64,000 nucleotides of DNA from the NCBI GenBank assembly GCA_905182985.1, contig CAJJDN010000004.1, forward strand, positions 898,551 to 962,550, written 5' to 3'. This DNA is from Paramecium sonneborni (taxonomy: Eukaryota > Ciliophora > Oligohymenophorea > Peniculida > Parameciidae). The position numbers were made by a program, and so were the translations under genes. The notes beneath the pieces are model-generated. The model saw only the letters and a list, made by a program, of their open reading frames with translations. It was not told where the DNA came from and searched no databases. Below, one piece after another: positions 12,164-24,752 of the stretch (position 1 is the stretch's first letter; every line of letters begins with the position of its first letter).

Positions 12164-15100
12164 TCATTTTTTTTTTTACTTTTTTTCTCTTTTTTTCATA
12201 CTATCCGCAATTTTTGCTTGAAGAGCAGCCCTACTTGTTTCAGTATTGAGTTGATTTGATTAAAATTATTATCTAATTTTATTGAATTAATATACCTTGC
12301 AAATTTACTAGCATTATCTCCACATCCATGATTTTCAGCAAATACATGATGGGTACAAAATAAATATTCACAGAATTTGCATTTTATGGATAGTAAATTT
12401 ATTGGTTAATGACATTAGACATTATTGGACATGAATGAACATTTTTTCTCATCCTTTAATACAATCTAATCAAAAAATTCATCTTCCTCTTATTTTTATT
12501 GTTTCAATGTTTGTTTTTTATTTTATTATTATTAAGATGGCTATTTTTCTTTCTTTTTTTATTATTATTAAGAAGGCTTTTGTTTCTCATTTTATTATTA
12601 TCCATTTTAACTTTATTATTTTTATTATTATTCTTATTATTATTGTTATTATTTTTGTTATTATTATTATTATTGTTATAATTATTAATTTTATTATAAT
12701 TGTTCTTACTATTTGTTTTCATCCTCTTTTATCAATTATGTAATTTTATTTTCTTATTCTTATTGATTTATTGTATCTTTTTAATCTAAATCTGCGTGTT
12801 ATTATTTTTAGACTTATAAATTTTTTGTTAATTTTAAGATTTTTTTTTATTTATTATTACCAATACTTTCATGATTTAGTTAATATTTTTCTGCTAATTC
12901 ATGAAGTTCTTTTCTTTGAAAACTATTTTAATCTTTAAAAATAAGTTCTATTTCTTTTGAATTTAAAAAATTAATAATTAAAATTTCATTTTAAGAGATA
13001 GTATTTTATTCTTATTGTTATTCAATAAAATTGTCTTAAACTTATTGATTTAAGATTTAATTATTATTATTTTATTTTAATTGCTTAATTTATGTTTTAG
13101 TTTTCTTATTTTTATCTAAAACACTTTCTTTTTAAATTTATTTTACTAAAATAGGTATTTAAATCTTATCATTATATTGATAATATTAAGCACTTCTTTA
13201 ATCTCCATTTTCATTAAAATAATCAATTAATCTTTTTAAAAAAGGATCTTTAGAAACAGTTTCACTATCCCCTATAAGACAAACGAATTTTTTAGCTCTA
13301 GTAATAGCAACATTCATTCTTCTAGATTCACTTAAGAATCCAACTTCTCCAATTTAATTTGATCTAACCATGGAAATGATTATACAATCTTTTTCTCTTC
13401 CTTAAAAACCATCAACAGTAGAAATTTCAATATCATTAATTTAAGACTTTAATAATTAAACTTAAGCATTGTATGGTGTTATGATTCCTATATCTTATTT
13501 TTAAACACCTAAACTAATTAATTCTTCAGAAATGATTTAAACTAATCCAGCCTCTCCAGTGTTATATTTTGATTTATTTTAATCATCAAAACACAATAAA
13601 CTTTCTTATTATTATTCATAGAATTCACAACTTGCTGTATCAACAAAAAGTAAAATGGTTTCACTTACATATCTATTAGCAACAGATTCATCAGCAATTA
13701 AATGTCCATTATAAAATTCTTAAGATGACCATTACATAATTGATTTGTTCATTCTATATTAGACTGTTAACTAAGTATTAATATTTAATTCATTTTCAAT
13801 TCTTTCAAATAAAGTCATCTCTAATCCAGTGTTTTTTGTTTTAACTGTTGGAGGTAATTAACAATGATCCCCAGCTAAAACTACTTTCTTTCCTTTAAGA
13901 ATTGGAATCCAACAACTTATTTCTAATGATTATGCACATTCATCAATTACTACTACATCAAATTTTATATTCCTAGTTAATTATGAAAATTAAAATTAAC
14001 CACTCCCAACATTAGTACTAAAAATAACTTGGCAATCCTAGATAGCTTCCTCATATGCTAATTATTATTATTCATAATATTCTCTTTTCTTTTGTTTCAA
14101 TTGGTCTCTTAAATCAGCTCCTTCCCTTCTTTCTTATCTGCTTAATTTCTTCTCAATCTATTAAATTTCTGTTTTTATTGTTTTCATTCTAAATTTATAT
14201 TTCTCATTTCATACATTGCATAACTTGAAGTCTTTTTTACTAATTAATCAATACAAACATATCTAACTTAATCTGTCATTCTTGCAGGATTACCTATTCT
14301 ACAGACTTTTAATTAACTTATACTTTGAATCCTCTCTATCATATTATCAACTGCAACATTAGAATTTGCACATGCTAATACCTATCAAATATTAAATAAT
14401 TAAATTACCTTCTAATTTTATACTAAAACAGCTTATTTTATATATTCACAAACTGTTCTTGTTTTTCCTGTTCCAGGTGGACCATGAATTAATGATATAT
14501 GAGGTTAATTCATTGCATTTTCAACTGCTATTTATTATTATTAATTTAATTATAAAATTGTATCCCCTTAAAATTATATACCTTCTTTGGTATTTTTCTT
14601 TATTTTCTGTTCTTATTCATCACCGAATAAAATTTAAATAATTGGCATCTTTTCATATTATTATTTTAAATCCTCTATCACTTATATATGTCTATAATTA
14701 AAGAATATTTATACCTTTTATATGTCACTTGATTTTCTTATAAACATATCCCATATATTGAATTGTCATCTGGGATTTTACAATTTTATTCTAAAATTAT
14801 TCTTAAGTTCTTTCTATATCTATCAATGACTCCAACAGCATCAGGATTTTTAAATTTCTATTAATTTAACACTTTTGACCATATGTAGATTCCAACTTAA
14901 TCTCCTTATTTTAATCTAAAATTTTCTTATTTTATTTCTGAAAATTGTTTAATTTAATCCTCCTTAATTTCTTCTGTTTTTATTTATTATTATTCAAATA
15001 CAAGTACTTATCTATTACCAAATGTCATTTTAGTTTTTACTAATTTTAATTTTCCTAAACCATATCCCAATTATATAATTTAAGTATGATTCAATTCTGA

Positions 15101-15214
15101 GCTTATTAATTAAATGAATTTTTATTCTTCTTCATGTTCTTATTTAATCCATTTTTATTACAATTCACAAAACTGATCAAATGATTGATATACTTTTGAT
15201 TTTTATTAGATCAT
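12164..15214 (-). CDS. SF1B helicase, IGHMBP2/SMUBP2-like, with C-terminal AN1 zinc finger
   Basis: About 1,000 residues. The N-terminus resembles the IGHMBP2/Upf1-like beta-barrel region. Walker A is LIHGPPGTGKTRT (14450-14500). Motif Ia is LACANSNVAVDNM and motif II is VVVIDECAQSLE with the following GDHCQLPP. A Gln-rich linker at about 12500-12720 precedes a Cys/His cluster (KCKFCEYLFC, then HHVFAENHGC) matching an AN1 finger, then a Lys-rich tail. IGHMBP2-family enzymes are 5'-3' RNA/DNA helicases linked to translation. I saw no R3H domain between helicase and finger. Introns include 27 nt after the Walker A exon and 23 nt in the finger exon; the rest of the splicing was not fully resolved. 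It is divergent from thymidylate kinase with 44 bp between start codons. Confidence 0.8.
12500..12720. repeat. TAA/AAT trinucleotide tract encoding a Gln-rich linker
   Basis: A run of TTA/ATT-type trinucleotides (plus strand) with a few interruptions. In the frame connecting to the AN1 finger, the minus strand reads mainly TAA codons, giving short polyglutamine runs mixed with Lys, Ser and Pro (KPSQQQQKKKEKQPSQQQ). A neighbouring frame shows polyasparagine and is a shadow. The linker joins helicase core and zinc finger and is likely disordered and length-variable. Confidence 0.65.
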
Positions 15215-15258
15215 AATATTATTATTAACTTTGTTATTATTATTATTTGTGGTAATTA

Positions 15259-15931
15259 ATGGAAATAATCATCCAATAAACAATAAAAAAGATAAATAGA
15301 GGATTATTTATTGCTTTAGAAGGTCTTGATAAGTCAGGGAAATCAACTTAAGCAAAATTATTATCTTAAAAATTAAATGCAAGAAAAGTATCATTTCCTG
15401 ATAGAACTACACAACTTGGACTTATTATTTCAGATTATTTAAGAGGAAACAATAATATGAGTGATGAAGTGATACATTTATTATTTTCAGCAAACAGATG
15501 GGAATAGCAGTAAAAATATTAAATATTCTAGCACATCTATATTAAAATAACTTTAGAACGGAATCAATATCGTAAGTGATCGTTACGCATATTCTGGAGT
15601 TGCTTTTTCAGCAGCTAAAGGATTACCTATTGAATGGTGTAAAGCTCCAGATTCAGGACTTATTTAACCAGATATTACATTTTATTTAACTGGACCAATT
15701 GAACAGTTAAGTTAAAGAGGAGATTATGGAAAGGAAATCTATGAAAATTCTTCATTTTAATATAAAGTTGGCAACATTTTTGATCAATTAGCACTTCAAG
15801 AGAACTTTTACAAAATTAATGCTCTTAAGAGTATTGACGAAATCTAAGAAGAAATTTTGTAACATATCTAAGAAAAACTATAAAATGTTAATCAATTATA
15901 ATTAAAGAAACTATGGAAATAGAAAATGTGA
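15259..15931 (+). CDS. Thymidylate kinase
   Basis: Phosphorylates dTMP to dTDP in dNTP synthesis. The 216-residue product has the P-loop GLDKSGKST near residue 24, the DRY substrate motif in [14 protein letters not shown], and the lid arginine segment [10 protein letters not shown], all in the order and spacing of eukaryotic TMPK. One 22-nt intron (15510-15531) leaves exactly 217 codons. Length matches the family (~210). The start Met is the first after the divergent gene. It lies head-to-head with the helicase gene and tail-to-tail (76 bp) with poly(A) polymerase. Confidence 0.93.
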
Positions 15932-16007
15932 ATATTATATATAGTTTTTTCTCTATTAAATTAGTGATATCAATTTCATGATAAATAAATATATATTAAG
16001 TAAGACA

Positions 16008-17568
16008 TCACAATTCAGATTTTATTTTTTTTGGAATTTAATCCTTATGTAATGACTAATTATTTAATATTAAATTACTTTAATTTCTAAATTAAGATTC
16101 TCTGGAACTCTAAAATATGGTTTCTATCCTTCAAGACAATCGCAAAATTATCTAATTATATTTTCGATATCAAGTTTTTCTTTTACTAATTCTTCATCCT
16201 TAATTCTAATCCCATAAAAAAAACTTTCACTAAAATTAAAAAGAGATCCTGGAATATCATTTTCATCTCCTTACACATAATCTGTTTAAAAACTTTTTGG
16301 ATAGAGATGAAATTCTATTGCTTTATTAACATCACCTTCATCTAACATTTTATTTAATTTTCTTAATTTAGATTCAATATGACTCTTCCATTAAATTAGA
16401 TCATCTTTATTCTTAGATAATGCTCGGATTTACAAATATGTGTAATAAATATCAAAAAATTATATCTTTTTTAGTAAGTCAGACTATTTTAATTAATTAA
16501 TTATACCCATTATAATTCAGATAAGCAAATTTTCTACATAATAATATTTGCTAATTTTAATTATTCTTCAATTATTGTAAATGTACAATTAGAAACATTA
16601 TAAGCTGAATTAATATATGGATAAACAGGAGTTAAAATTGTCATTACATTATGTTATTTTTGTTATTATTCAAAAAGTGAATTTCTCCAAATTTCATCAC
16701 ATTTTTAAATTACAACTGGTAATTCATTCCATTTCCATTAAGAAAAAATAAAAAAGAATCTTTCAATCAATCCTTAAACACTATAATTTGGATATAATTA
16801 AAATATTTTATGAGTTAATATTTACCATGATATTCCTCCCAAATAACCCATTACATTTCCATAAATACCTCTATTAATTGCCCAAGCTTTTATAAACTTT
16901 AAAAATGACAAATAAGATTTTTAATGACAGTATTTTGAAAAATAATCACTTACTTTTAATCCATTTAGAGATCTACTTGATTTTTCATCAACTGGATCAC
17001 TTTAACTTAAAGGTTTCATTATTTTTTTTACACATGCAAATACCAAATCAAATTATATTCCTAAATTATAGTATGAAATTTAGTAAACCTGCAAATTTAA
17101 ATCGAATCAAAGGAACCATAGCTTCTTGAATACAATATAAATTTGTCACTTTTGAATTAGAATTCAATATTGAAGGTAATTGTTAAAAGAAATGAAGTTC
17201 TCTATCAATTTAAGGTGGGGCCAAGATAATTAAATCAATATCACTATCTTTTCCATTGGCTCCAAATCTATATGAACCAAAAACTGCTAATTCTCCTGCA
17301 AATTCTTATTCAACTGATTAATAAAGTTTTAACCAACGTATAATATTCTATCTTAACTCTTCTATTAATTTATCTTTTGTTTTTTTACTTATTTCATCAT
17401 CAAAAAAATTGATGGATTGCTTTTGCTTAAAATTAGTAATACTTGTAAAATTTTTGGTATGTTTGCATCGCTTTATGGATCATAATAAAAATCGGTTTGT
17501 TATGTGTAAATCTCGTGAGGATTTCTAAATTTATTAAGCATATCCTATGGGCTGACAAACTATTTCAT
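16008..17568 (-). CDS. Poly(A) polymerase, nuclear type
   Basis: Adds poly(A) to pre-mRNA 3' ends. The product is about 487 residues. The nucleotidyltransferase signature FGSYRFGANGKDSDID supplies two metal-binding aspartates; the third is in IQFDLVFACVK just after a 28-nt intron. Downstream are SLNGLKVSDYF, the central-domain block AWAINRGIYGNVMGYLGGISW, and PYINSAYNVSNCT, all typical of canonical PAP. Four introns (about 23, 28, 23 and 23 nt) keep the frame; the first, near 17421-17443, is least certain. The protein is shorter than the animal enzyme and lacks a long Ser/Thr tail, as in many protists. It is divergent from RPS15. Confidence 0.92.
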
Positions 17569-17875
17569 TTTTTTAATAAAATATTATATATGATATAAAT
17601 TTAGTTAAAACAATATTCTTATAATAGAAGTATCACTTTATATCATTAAAATATGTTTAATAATTTTTATTGATTTAATATATTTTTAAAGCTTTTTGTA
17701 TAATTTTAAGTATGATAATATAACATGCTTAAATGAATCAAATATAGAGGGATAATTAAAGAGTTTATAATTGGGTTTTATTTATCAATTTTAATAAATT
17801 GAGGGAAATAAATGTTTTATAAAATGTATGATGTTTTGGAATATATTAAAATCTTTAATTTTCATTTTTCAAATA
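17569..17875. promoter_or_regulatory. Shared upstream region of poly(A) polymerase and RPS15
   Basis: A 307-bp AT-rich spacer between two divergently transcribed housekeeping genes. No coding frame is supported. It must hold both promoters, but I cannot point to a defined motif. Confidence 0.4.
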
Positions 17876-18370
17876 ATGGCAGAATAAACATAAGAAAAAC
17901 AATTCAAAGGAGTTAAGAAGTTCACTTACAGAGGACTCTAACTTGAAGAGTTGGTTAAACTACCTATGGATAAATTAGTGGAATAATTCAGAGCCAGATA
18001 AAGAAGAAGAATCTCAAATCAAGGAGAAAAAGTACATGCTTTCTAAAATTTAATGAAAAAGGTAATATTTAGATTATAATATTTAGATTAGAAAAAGTAA
18101 GAAGGAAACATTACCTGGTGAAAAACCAAAACCTGTTAAAACTCATTAAAGAAATACTATTGTTGTTCCAGAAATGGTAGGTTCAATTGTTGGAGTTTAT
18201 AATGGTAGACAATTTAGCAATGTTGAAATCAAGTTTGATATGATTGGCAGGTATAAATGATTTAATGGTTAAATTTTAGATATTTAGGTGAATTTTCATT
18301 AACCTATAAACCAACCAGACATGGAAAACCAGGTGTTGGTGCAACTAAAGGATCTTAACACACAGATTGA
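17876..18370 (+). CDS. RPS15: 40S ribosomal protein uS19 (RPS15)
   Basis: Small-subunit protein near the decoding site and head. The 146-residue product begins [20 protein letters not shown] and contains DKLVEQFRARQRRR and the diagnostic C-terminal block [15 protein letters not shown], then [15 protein letters not shown] and [13 protein letters not shown]. Introns of 25 nt (18062-18086) and 29 nt (18251-18279) leave exactly 147 codons. Length equals the eukaryotic norm. The TGA at 18368 is 56 bp from the stop of the convergent neighbour. Confidence 0.97.
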
Positions 18371-18426
18371 TATTATGGATTTAAAAGTACATTAAATTAA
18401 TTTATATATTTTTTTTTTTCTTCTTA

Positions 18427-20123
18427 TCATGCTTAAAGTTTGCTATCATTGTATTTTGATGTACTTTCTTAAGATTAAGTCAGAGGTTTATTCTTTTCTA
18501 AGAATCTTTTGTATCTTAACTATTCAATAATTTATTCTCTTTATTTAATCAGATTCATATTTTATTTAAATTTTTTTTATTCTTTATCCATTTGTTTATC
18601 ACATTTATTGTTATATTATTGTTTAATATTTATGAATCTTCTTTCATTTTCAGCACTTATTTCTCTAATTTTATCAAATTTTTCCTCTAATTCTTCTTTT
18701 TTTTTTTATTAATGTTCAATTAAGTATTGATCTTTTTTTGCAAATTTCTCTTCAATTTTCATTCTTTTATTTCTATTTATATAGTATTAATTATTACTCA
18801 AATATTTTAAGTTTATCTGAATATCGTTTTTTAAATTATTCCTCTTTTTATTTAATTTCTTCAATATGTTCTTTTTCCAATTCTTAAGATTTATTTTATT
18901 TAAGTTTCTTTTTTCCTTCTTTTTAAAATTTTTCAATAACTGATGCTAAATTTGAATTATAAACATTTTAAAATTGTGCTTCACTTCTACTAATTAATAA
19001 AGGTAATTTTGAGGACCATTCATCAGATTTTCTAATTTTTTTTGTTGATTTATGAGTTCTATCTGTTTTTATCTCTTTTAATCTATGTTACATCAATTAT
19101 TAATCTTATTCATCTTTTTTTTTCAAAACTTACTATAATTTTTCTTCATAAATCTTTTACTTTTCTTCTAAAGTATCAACATATGTTTGTTTAATTTGAT
19201 CAACTCTTTTTTATCTATTAAATTAATAATATAAAATATACGCTTATTCAATATTTTATTCAGTTTATAATTTCTTCATTTAAGCTTTTTTATATTTTTC
19301 TTCTTGAATAACTGTTCTCATTTTAGTAGAAATTTCTAAGCTTTTAGATACATCCTTTCTTGCAATTTAAGATTTCTACTTTAAATTATTTAATCTATTT
19401 TTTTTTTTTTTTTCTAAAATAATTTCAAGATTTTCTTTATATTTATCTTATTCTTCTTAATTTAATTCTTCTAATTCTTTTCTTTTCTATAAAAAAATGA
19501 GTATAAAAATTTACTTATTAAAGTTTATTGAATTTTTATATTTGACGATCACTTTATTATACTTGACTATCTATCCAACTTTCAATCATTTCAGTAGGAC
19601 TTTTATAAGGAGCATATTCGCTAATATTGATACTACTATTCATGCTTTGATCAAGAGTTTAAATCGATTTTGGACGTTACTATTTTTCTATCCATTCTTC
19701 TCGTTTATACTTATTTCTTTATAAAATCACAGACTTTTTTTATTAAGCAACTTAAAAATAATGTAACCAATATCTCTTTTCTGTTAGTTCAGATGATTCT
19801 CCATTTTTTTTAAACTCTTATTTATCCCTAAGTAAAAAATATTAATTTTACAATAGTTCTAATTAGTTTGGATATATATTCAAATCTTGTAAGGCTTTAT
19901 TAGTTTTTGGAGATTAAGGATCTAATTTAGTATTATTTAAATTAACAAGTGTCTCACTAGGTTTGATTTTAAAGTCTTTAAGAAATTTCTTATCTAAACT
20001 TCTATTATAATCTTCAAAATTCACTTACTTAGGATTACATGTTTTCATTAATTTAGTAGTCAATTTATATATAGGTTCTTCAATATTGATTTATTGAGCC
20101 TATTCATTTTATTATTAATCCAT
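18427..20123 (-). CDS. Charged coiled-coil protein, possibly ciliary
   Basis: About 550 residues. The N-terminal ~200 residues are mixed (MDQQQNEQAQQINIEEPIYK, later NISEYAPYKSPTEMIESWID). The rest is a long Lys/Glu/Gln-rich helix of the kind seen in axonemal and basal-body proteins. An intron of 28 nt near 19470-19497 is supported because it removes a frame break between two helical exons. The C-terminus is Ser/Lys-rich. The start codon is only 11 bp from that of the divergent membrane-protein gene. No specific family assigned. Confidence 0.7.
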
Positions 20124-20134
20124 TATTTAATTAA

Positions 20135-21293
20135 ATGGAGAAAATAGAAAAAATATATAACTACATTAGAGAAAAAGGGAGTAAATAATTATTCATTCTC
20201 ATTTCTATACAATTGTCCTTCTTAATATTATCCTGTGTTATCTTAATAATAATTGAAAATGAACAAAACAATGCCGAATATAGAAGAGAAAATTTATACA
20301 AATGGTTAATTTTATTGTTGTTTAGTTTATCTTCATTTTATTACGCTTGGCATTCTGTAATTATAGTTGATATTTTATAAGATTATCAAAAAAAATATGC
20401 TAGAATTGTTAGCTTATCTAATAATATCTATTTGTACAACAATTGCTAGTACATTAAGATATTTTTATATTAGTATTAATGAAGAGTTAGATCATAAAAT
20501 AGTAAATAATAATATTAATCATAGTTAGTTCAAATTGTTTGTTATGTTTATATAGGATTTTCAATATTTGTGTAAATAATGGGATTGATTTCATATAAAT
20601 ATTTTATAGAAGCTTTTAGAGATGAAATATTTACAAAGATTGGAGCCTCTGTTAATGAACAGAATAAATTCAAATGGTTTACTTCATTTTAATGTCTTCT
20701 ATAAGTATATGCACAACTAACATTTTTGATTTTTGTAACATTTTTCTTTTTTTTTGATACATCAATAGAATAATAATCATAGATTCATCTTATTGCTGAT
20801 ATTTCTGCCATAATTGTTATCATTGCTGGATTTGTAATTGGATATATAGGAGTATATTATGATAAAATATATTTAGGTTAAAAAAAGAAAATTAAAATTA
20901 GTTTATTTATATTTTTTTATTGCTTTTTTAATTTGCATAGCTGAAAATGTCAAACTCTTTTTATTCTTGTAATATTATGATTATTAATTCGAACAAATAA
21001 ATTTAGATTGGGCCACCTTTTTAATTATCGCTATAATTTTTTTAGCTAGCATAATTGTATTGGTATCAATTTATATATCAATATTTAATAGATATTTAAT
21101 TTCTTTTATGGATATAAATGTGTCAAATTAAAATTTTAGGATATAAAAACTTTTGATGTGGATTAAAAAACAAAAGATCCTTTTTTATCATAATACGATT
21201 ACTGAATTAAATTTATATTTCAATTTAGTAAATTTAGATAGATTTACTCAGTCCAAGGCTACAAATTCTTATGCTTCTCTTAATTTCCAATGA
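20135..21293 (+). CDS. Multipass membrane protein of unknown function
   Basis: A 361-residue product after removing three introns (25, 23 and 25 nt), which restores an exact codon multiple. Several hydrophobic segments are obvious: residues ~18-42 (LFILISIQLSFLILSCVILI), ~58-75, ~85-105, then LIFVTFFFFF, IIVIIAGFVIGYIGVYY, FIAFLICIAE and a last pair near FLIIAIIFLASIIVLVSI. Roughly eight transmembrane helices; the cytoplasmic tail is polar. No transporter signature recognised. Its 3' coding end overlaps the opposite-strand gene by 46 bp. Confidence 0.7.
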
Positions 21294-23257
21294 ACTTCAA
21301 TCTTAAGATTGTCCTTGATAAATTTATAAATTTTTATCAGATCTTCAACATGTTTAGCTTCAATTATTTTACATTCTTTTTTTACATAAATATAAAAATT
21401 ATGCAATTTCAAATTATCAGAAATTATTTATTCCAAATCTATATCTTAATAAGCAACTTAAATTATTTATGGATGTCCATATGTAAATTTAGCTCTTTCT
21501 CTTTTTCCATTTAATTAACTTCTTAAATTTTCAATGAATTCCTCTTTACTTAAATTTTTCAACTGTATATGAATTGTCGTAGATGCAACTATGATATCTT
21601 GAACACAAATATCATAAAGGGTCTTTAATATAATGATTAATTAATTAAAAACATTTGATTTCAGTTTTCGAATAACTATCCAATTTTTCCATTCTTGGAT
21701 TTAATTTATTTAATCCTCAAATTATAAATTTAAATTAGCTAAATCTATATCAGGATGAGGCTATAAATTTTCATTAAGATTTTCATTGGATTCTAATTAT
21801 GATAATAGATTATGGTTCATTTTTAAATCTTATTTATATTAATTTTAATTTTCATTAGATCTTTCTTTTGAAGATTAACTTGTGAATCTTTTATTTTTAA
21901 TTCTATCTTCAATATAGAAATTTCTTCCAATTCTTTCAGAAACTAAAACATTTTGATTGTAATTAAGAATTTTAATTAATTATTTTAAATGATGATGTCT
22001 AACTGCTTTTGATTGATCTCCATATCTTTTAAAACAAAATGTAGCTTCACATTATTAATGATGTTCAATTAATTCTCCAAATGTATAAACAAATGTTGAA
22101 TCTAATTCTCTAATTAATTCTATTTTGACAATGAAATATCCTTCAAGTTGAATTGCTTCATATGAATAAATTGGTAATAATTCAATTTTCACTTACTTAT
22201 CAACTGTTAAATTTGGATGAATCATATCTAAACATTCTTCCCAAAGAAGTTATCTAAAATAGTAAATATTATTTCCAACATAGAATCCTCTTACTTAAAA
22301 TGAGTCTTTGATTCCAATAAATAAAGTTCCTCCTTTTTAATTTAAAAATGCAGTAACAGCTTTTTTTACAATAAACTAATTTTTAACTTCTAAATTAATC
22401 ATTTCTTTATATTCAATAGTTTCATCTTCAGGTACATGAATAAATTCATTTTATATAAATAATTTTCTATTCAATAAATCTTCTTTATTTCTAACCACTT
22501 TTACATCTTTAAATACTGGAATTGAATCATAATAATCATTTAATTCTATATCTACATATTTTTCAGCTAATTCATGACTTTCATATTCTATAAATTTTTT
22601 AATTTATTGTAATAATGATATTTGTAATTAATTTGATGAATATATTTCTAAGTCTTATGATTACTTTATAATTTAATCAAAAAGGTCTTATGATTTCTAA
22701 ATACTTATTATAAATTGATACATTATTTGTATATTCTTCAATTAAATTATATATAGTCACATAAGTTCTATCAAATAAATTAATCTTGATGGATTATGTA
22801 AGGTAACTAATTTCTTAGTCATAAATGGAAGGTAAAAGTACCATTACATTATTAAATTTAAATTGTTTAAATAATGTAATCAATAATTTTATAGAGTTTG
22901 TTTGTTAACCTAAATATTTTAATAGTTAAATATTGTACAATAGTATCTTTCAATAATATATGCTATATTTTCCTCTTCAATCAATTTAATTGGAACTATC
23001 AAACCAAAAACTAATGTTAATAGACAAAGAAGATTTAAATTTTATTCCCCCAAGTTATTGCAACAGTCTTATAAAAGTCTCCCAAAATGATCTTAATTAT
23101 TGGACAGCTCTTTTAATAATTTTTCTTATTCTGTAAGTTGTTAATTCTCTAACAAATGATCAGTCCATATGGTAATTTATTTAAACAAAGGGTATAACTA
23201 TAGTTTCTAGATCAAATCCAATTCATTTTTAAATGCAAGGTAAAATTTTTCCTTCAT
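21248..23257 (-). CDS. Schlafen/AlbA_2-type domain protein
   Basis: About 600+ residues. The centre (around 22300-22480) contains DETIEYKEMIN, then VTAFLNQKGGTLFIGIKD and VRGFYVG. This is the hallmark of the AlbA_2 (Schlafen-like) fold: an E-(Y/F)-K strand followed by a xxFLNxxGGxLxIGI turn. The N-terminal third is helical and Leu-rich; the C-terminal third is charged with a Gln/Asn linker. Introns of 29 and 25 nt were inferred near 22900 and 22700. The fold occurs in bacterial and eukaryotic nucleic-acid-associated proteins. No ATPase motif was seen. Function is unknown. Confidence 0.65.
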
Positions 23258-23300
23258 TATTTAATTAATTAATTATTTTATAATAAATATTTAAACTAAT

Positions 23301-24752
23301 TCAAAAAGCTTAAATGTTTCTCTAAGAATCTAATTAAGAAACTTAAGGTTGTTGTTGTTATGTCTCATTAATAAGTGGTCTTAAATTTATTTTAATCTCG
23401 TCTGTTCTACTACTCCATTAAAGCATATCAGAATCTTTCTTATTGGAAATGTAATATTTTAATATGGATTCCTAGTCAAATAAACTCCTACAATTAGGAC
23501 AGCTCTGTAGATATTGGTATCACATTACTTTATGTATATTCATCCATTTATCGAAACAAGACGTATGGAAGATATGATTGCAATAGGTGACTCTTACAGG
23601 CGATTCATCATAAAAAATGTCAAGGCAAATCAGGCATTGATTGAGTGTAATAAATTTCTCGCATTTATTTCGAAGTGCTAAAAATTCTTATGAAGGAAAG
23701 AATTTCTCTATTAAAGATGGAACATTCTTAATCTCATATTTTAATTCACTTTTCTTTTATCCATTTTATTTTTTATAACATTTTGATTTGATAATACAAA
23801 ATATAAAGCAAATTGTAGCTACTGATAGAATAGTACTCAAAACTATTATGAGTAAATAATTATCACTATTTTGAACAGGACTCTCCAAGTAGATTAAGTA
23901 ATTTGAATTAAAATATACTAAATAATAAAAGTTTACAGTATAATTAAATTATTCTTTTAAATTTAACACATTATTGTGACATTATTTGATTTAATCAATT
24001 GAAATATACAAAGTCTTGTTTGTTTAATTACTTATTTAATTTATATTGAAATTTTAAGTTATGCAAAATCCATAAAATGAAGTGGAATTTTAAAATTATA
24101 ATAAAATTTCTTCATTTTCCTTTTGAATTTTTTGAACGTCAACATAATAAATCTTTCCACCCTAAAATATTTATTGTGTAGTTAGATCATCAATTATAAG
24201 ATTGCAATCTTAACCTATTTAATAAAGATTACAACTACAAAATTAGTATTTACATTCCGTACCATTCTAGCAATTCCTGATATTAAACAAATTATTTACA
24301 AAATGCATTAATTGGAATTGATTTATTATATTCTTACAATTATGTTGGCTTCATAACTTGATTGAAAACCTATATATAAAGATTCGTTATATTAATAGAT
24401 TTGATAGTAATTCGATATTAATTTATTGGTTGATTACATCTACAACACTAAATATTAAGTTTGCTTCATTTGATACGAAAACCAATTAACAAAACATCTA
24501 ATAAAGAATCAATATTCACTTTTCTTCAGAGAGTAATTACATAAATGTAGATTAAGTTGGCTTATGAATGCAAATAAATAGAAATGGTTGTTTTTGTAAG
24601 TTATCAACATTTTAGGTATCAAGTGTAATTTTAATTTGATTATTGGTAAAATTGAAAGGGATTGTGATAAAATTAAGTCCTTTGAAAGAGTTATGTTAGA
24701 TAATTGGTAATGCTATGAGATAGCCAAGCAAGATAAAATAACATAATTTCAT
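23301..24752 (-). CDS. Membrane-anchored RING-H2 ubiquitin ligase with EGF-like ectodomain
   Basis: Domain order: signal peptide (MKLCYFILLGYLIALPII), a lumenal region, a Cys-rich EGF-like segment (NCQNGTECKYQFCSCN with a later GQDCN), one transmembrane helix (LLIIVLSTILSVATICFIF), then a cytosolic RING-H2: CLICLDIFYDE, CNHIFHTSCFDKW, and after a 24-nt intron CPNC. This matches the GRAIL-like layout of E3 ligases that act at endosomal or plasma membranes, though no PA domain is evident. The chosen ATG at 24752 gives a clean signal peptide; the next ATG, 8 bp downstream, is in another frame. Introns of 22-24 nt were needed at several points. Confidence 0.75.

Noticed and set aside
12504..12722. 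Apparent polyasparagine protein on the minus strand
   Set aside because: It is a shadow frame of the TAA trinucleotide tract. The frame joined to the AN1 finger reads Gln-rich linker instead.
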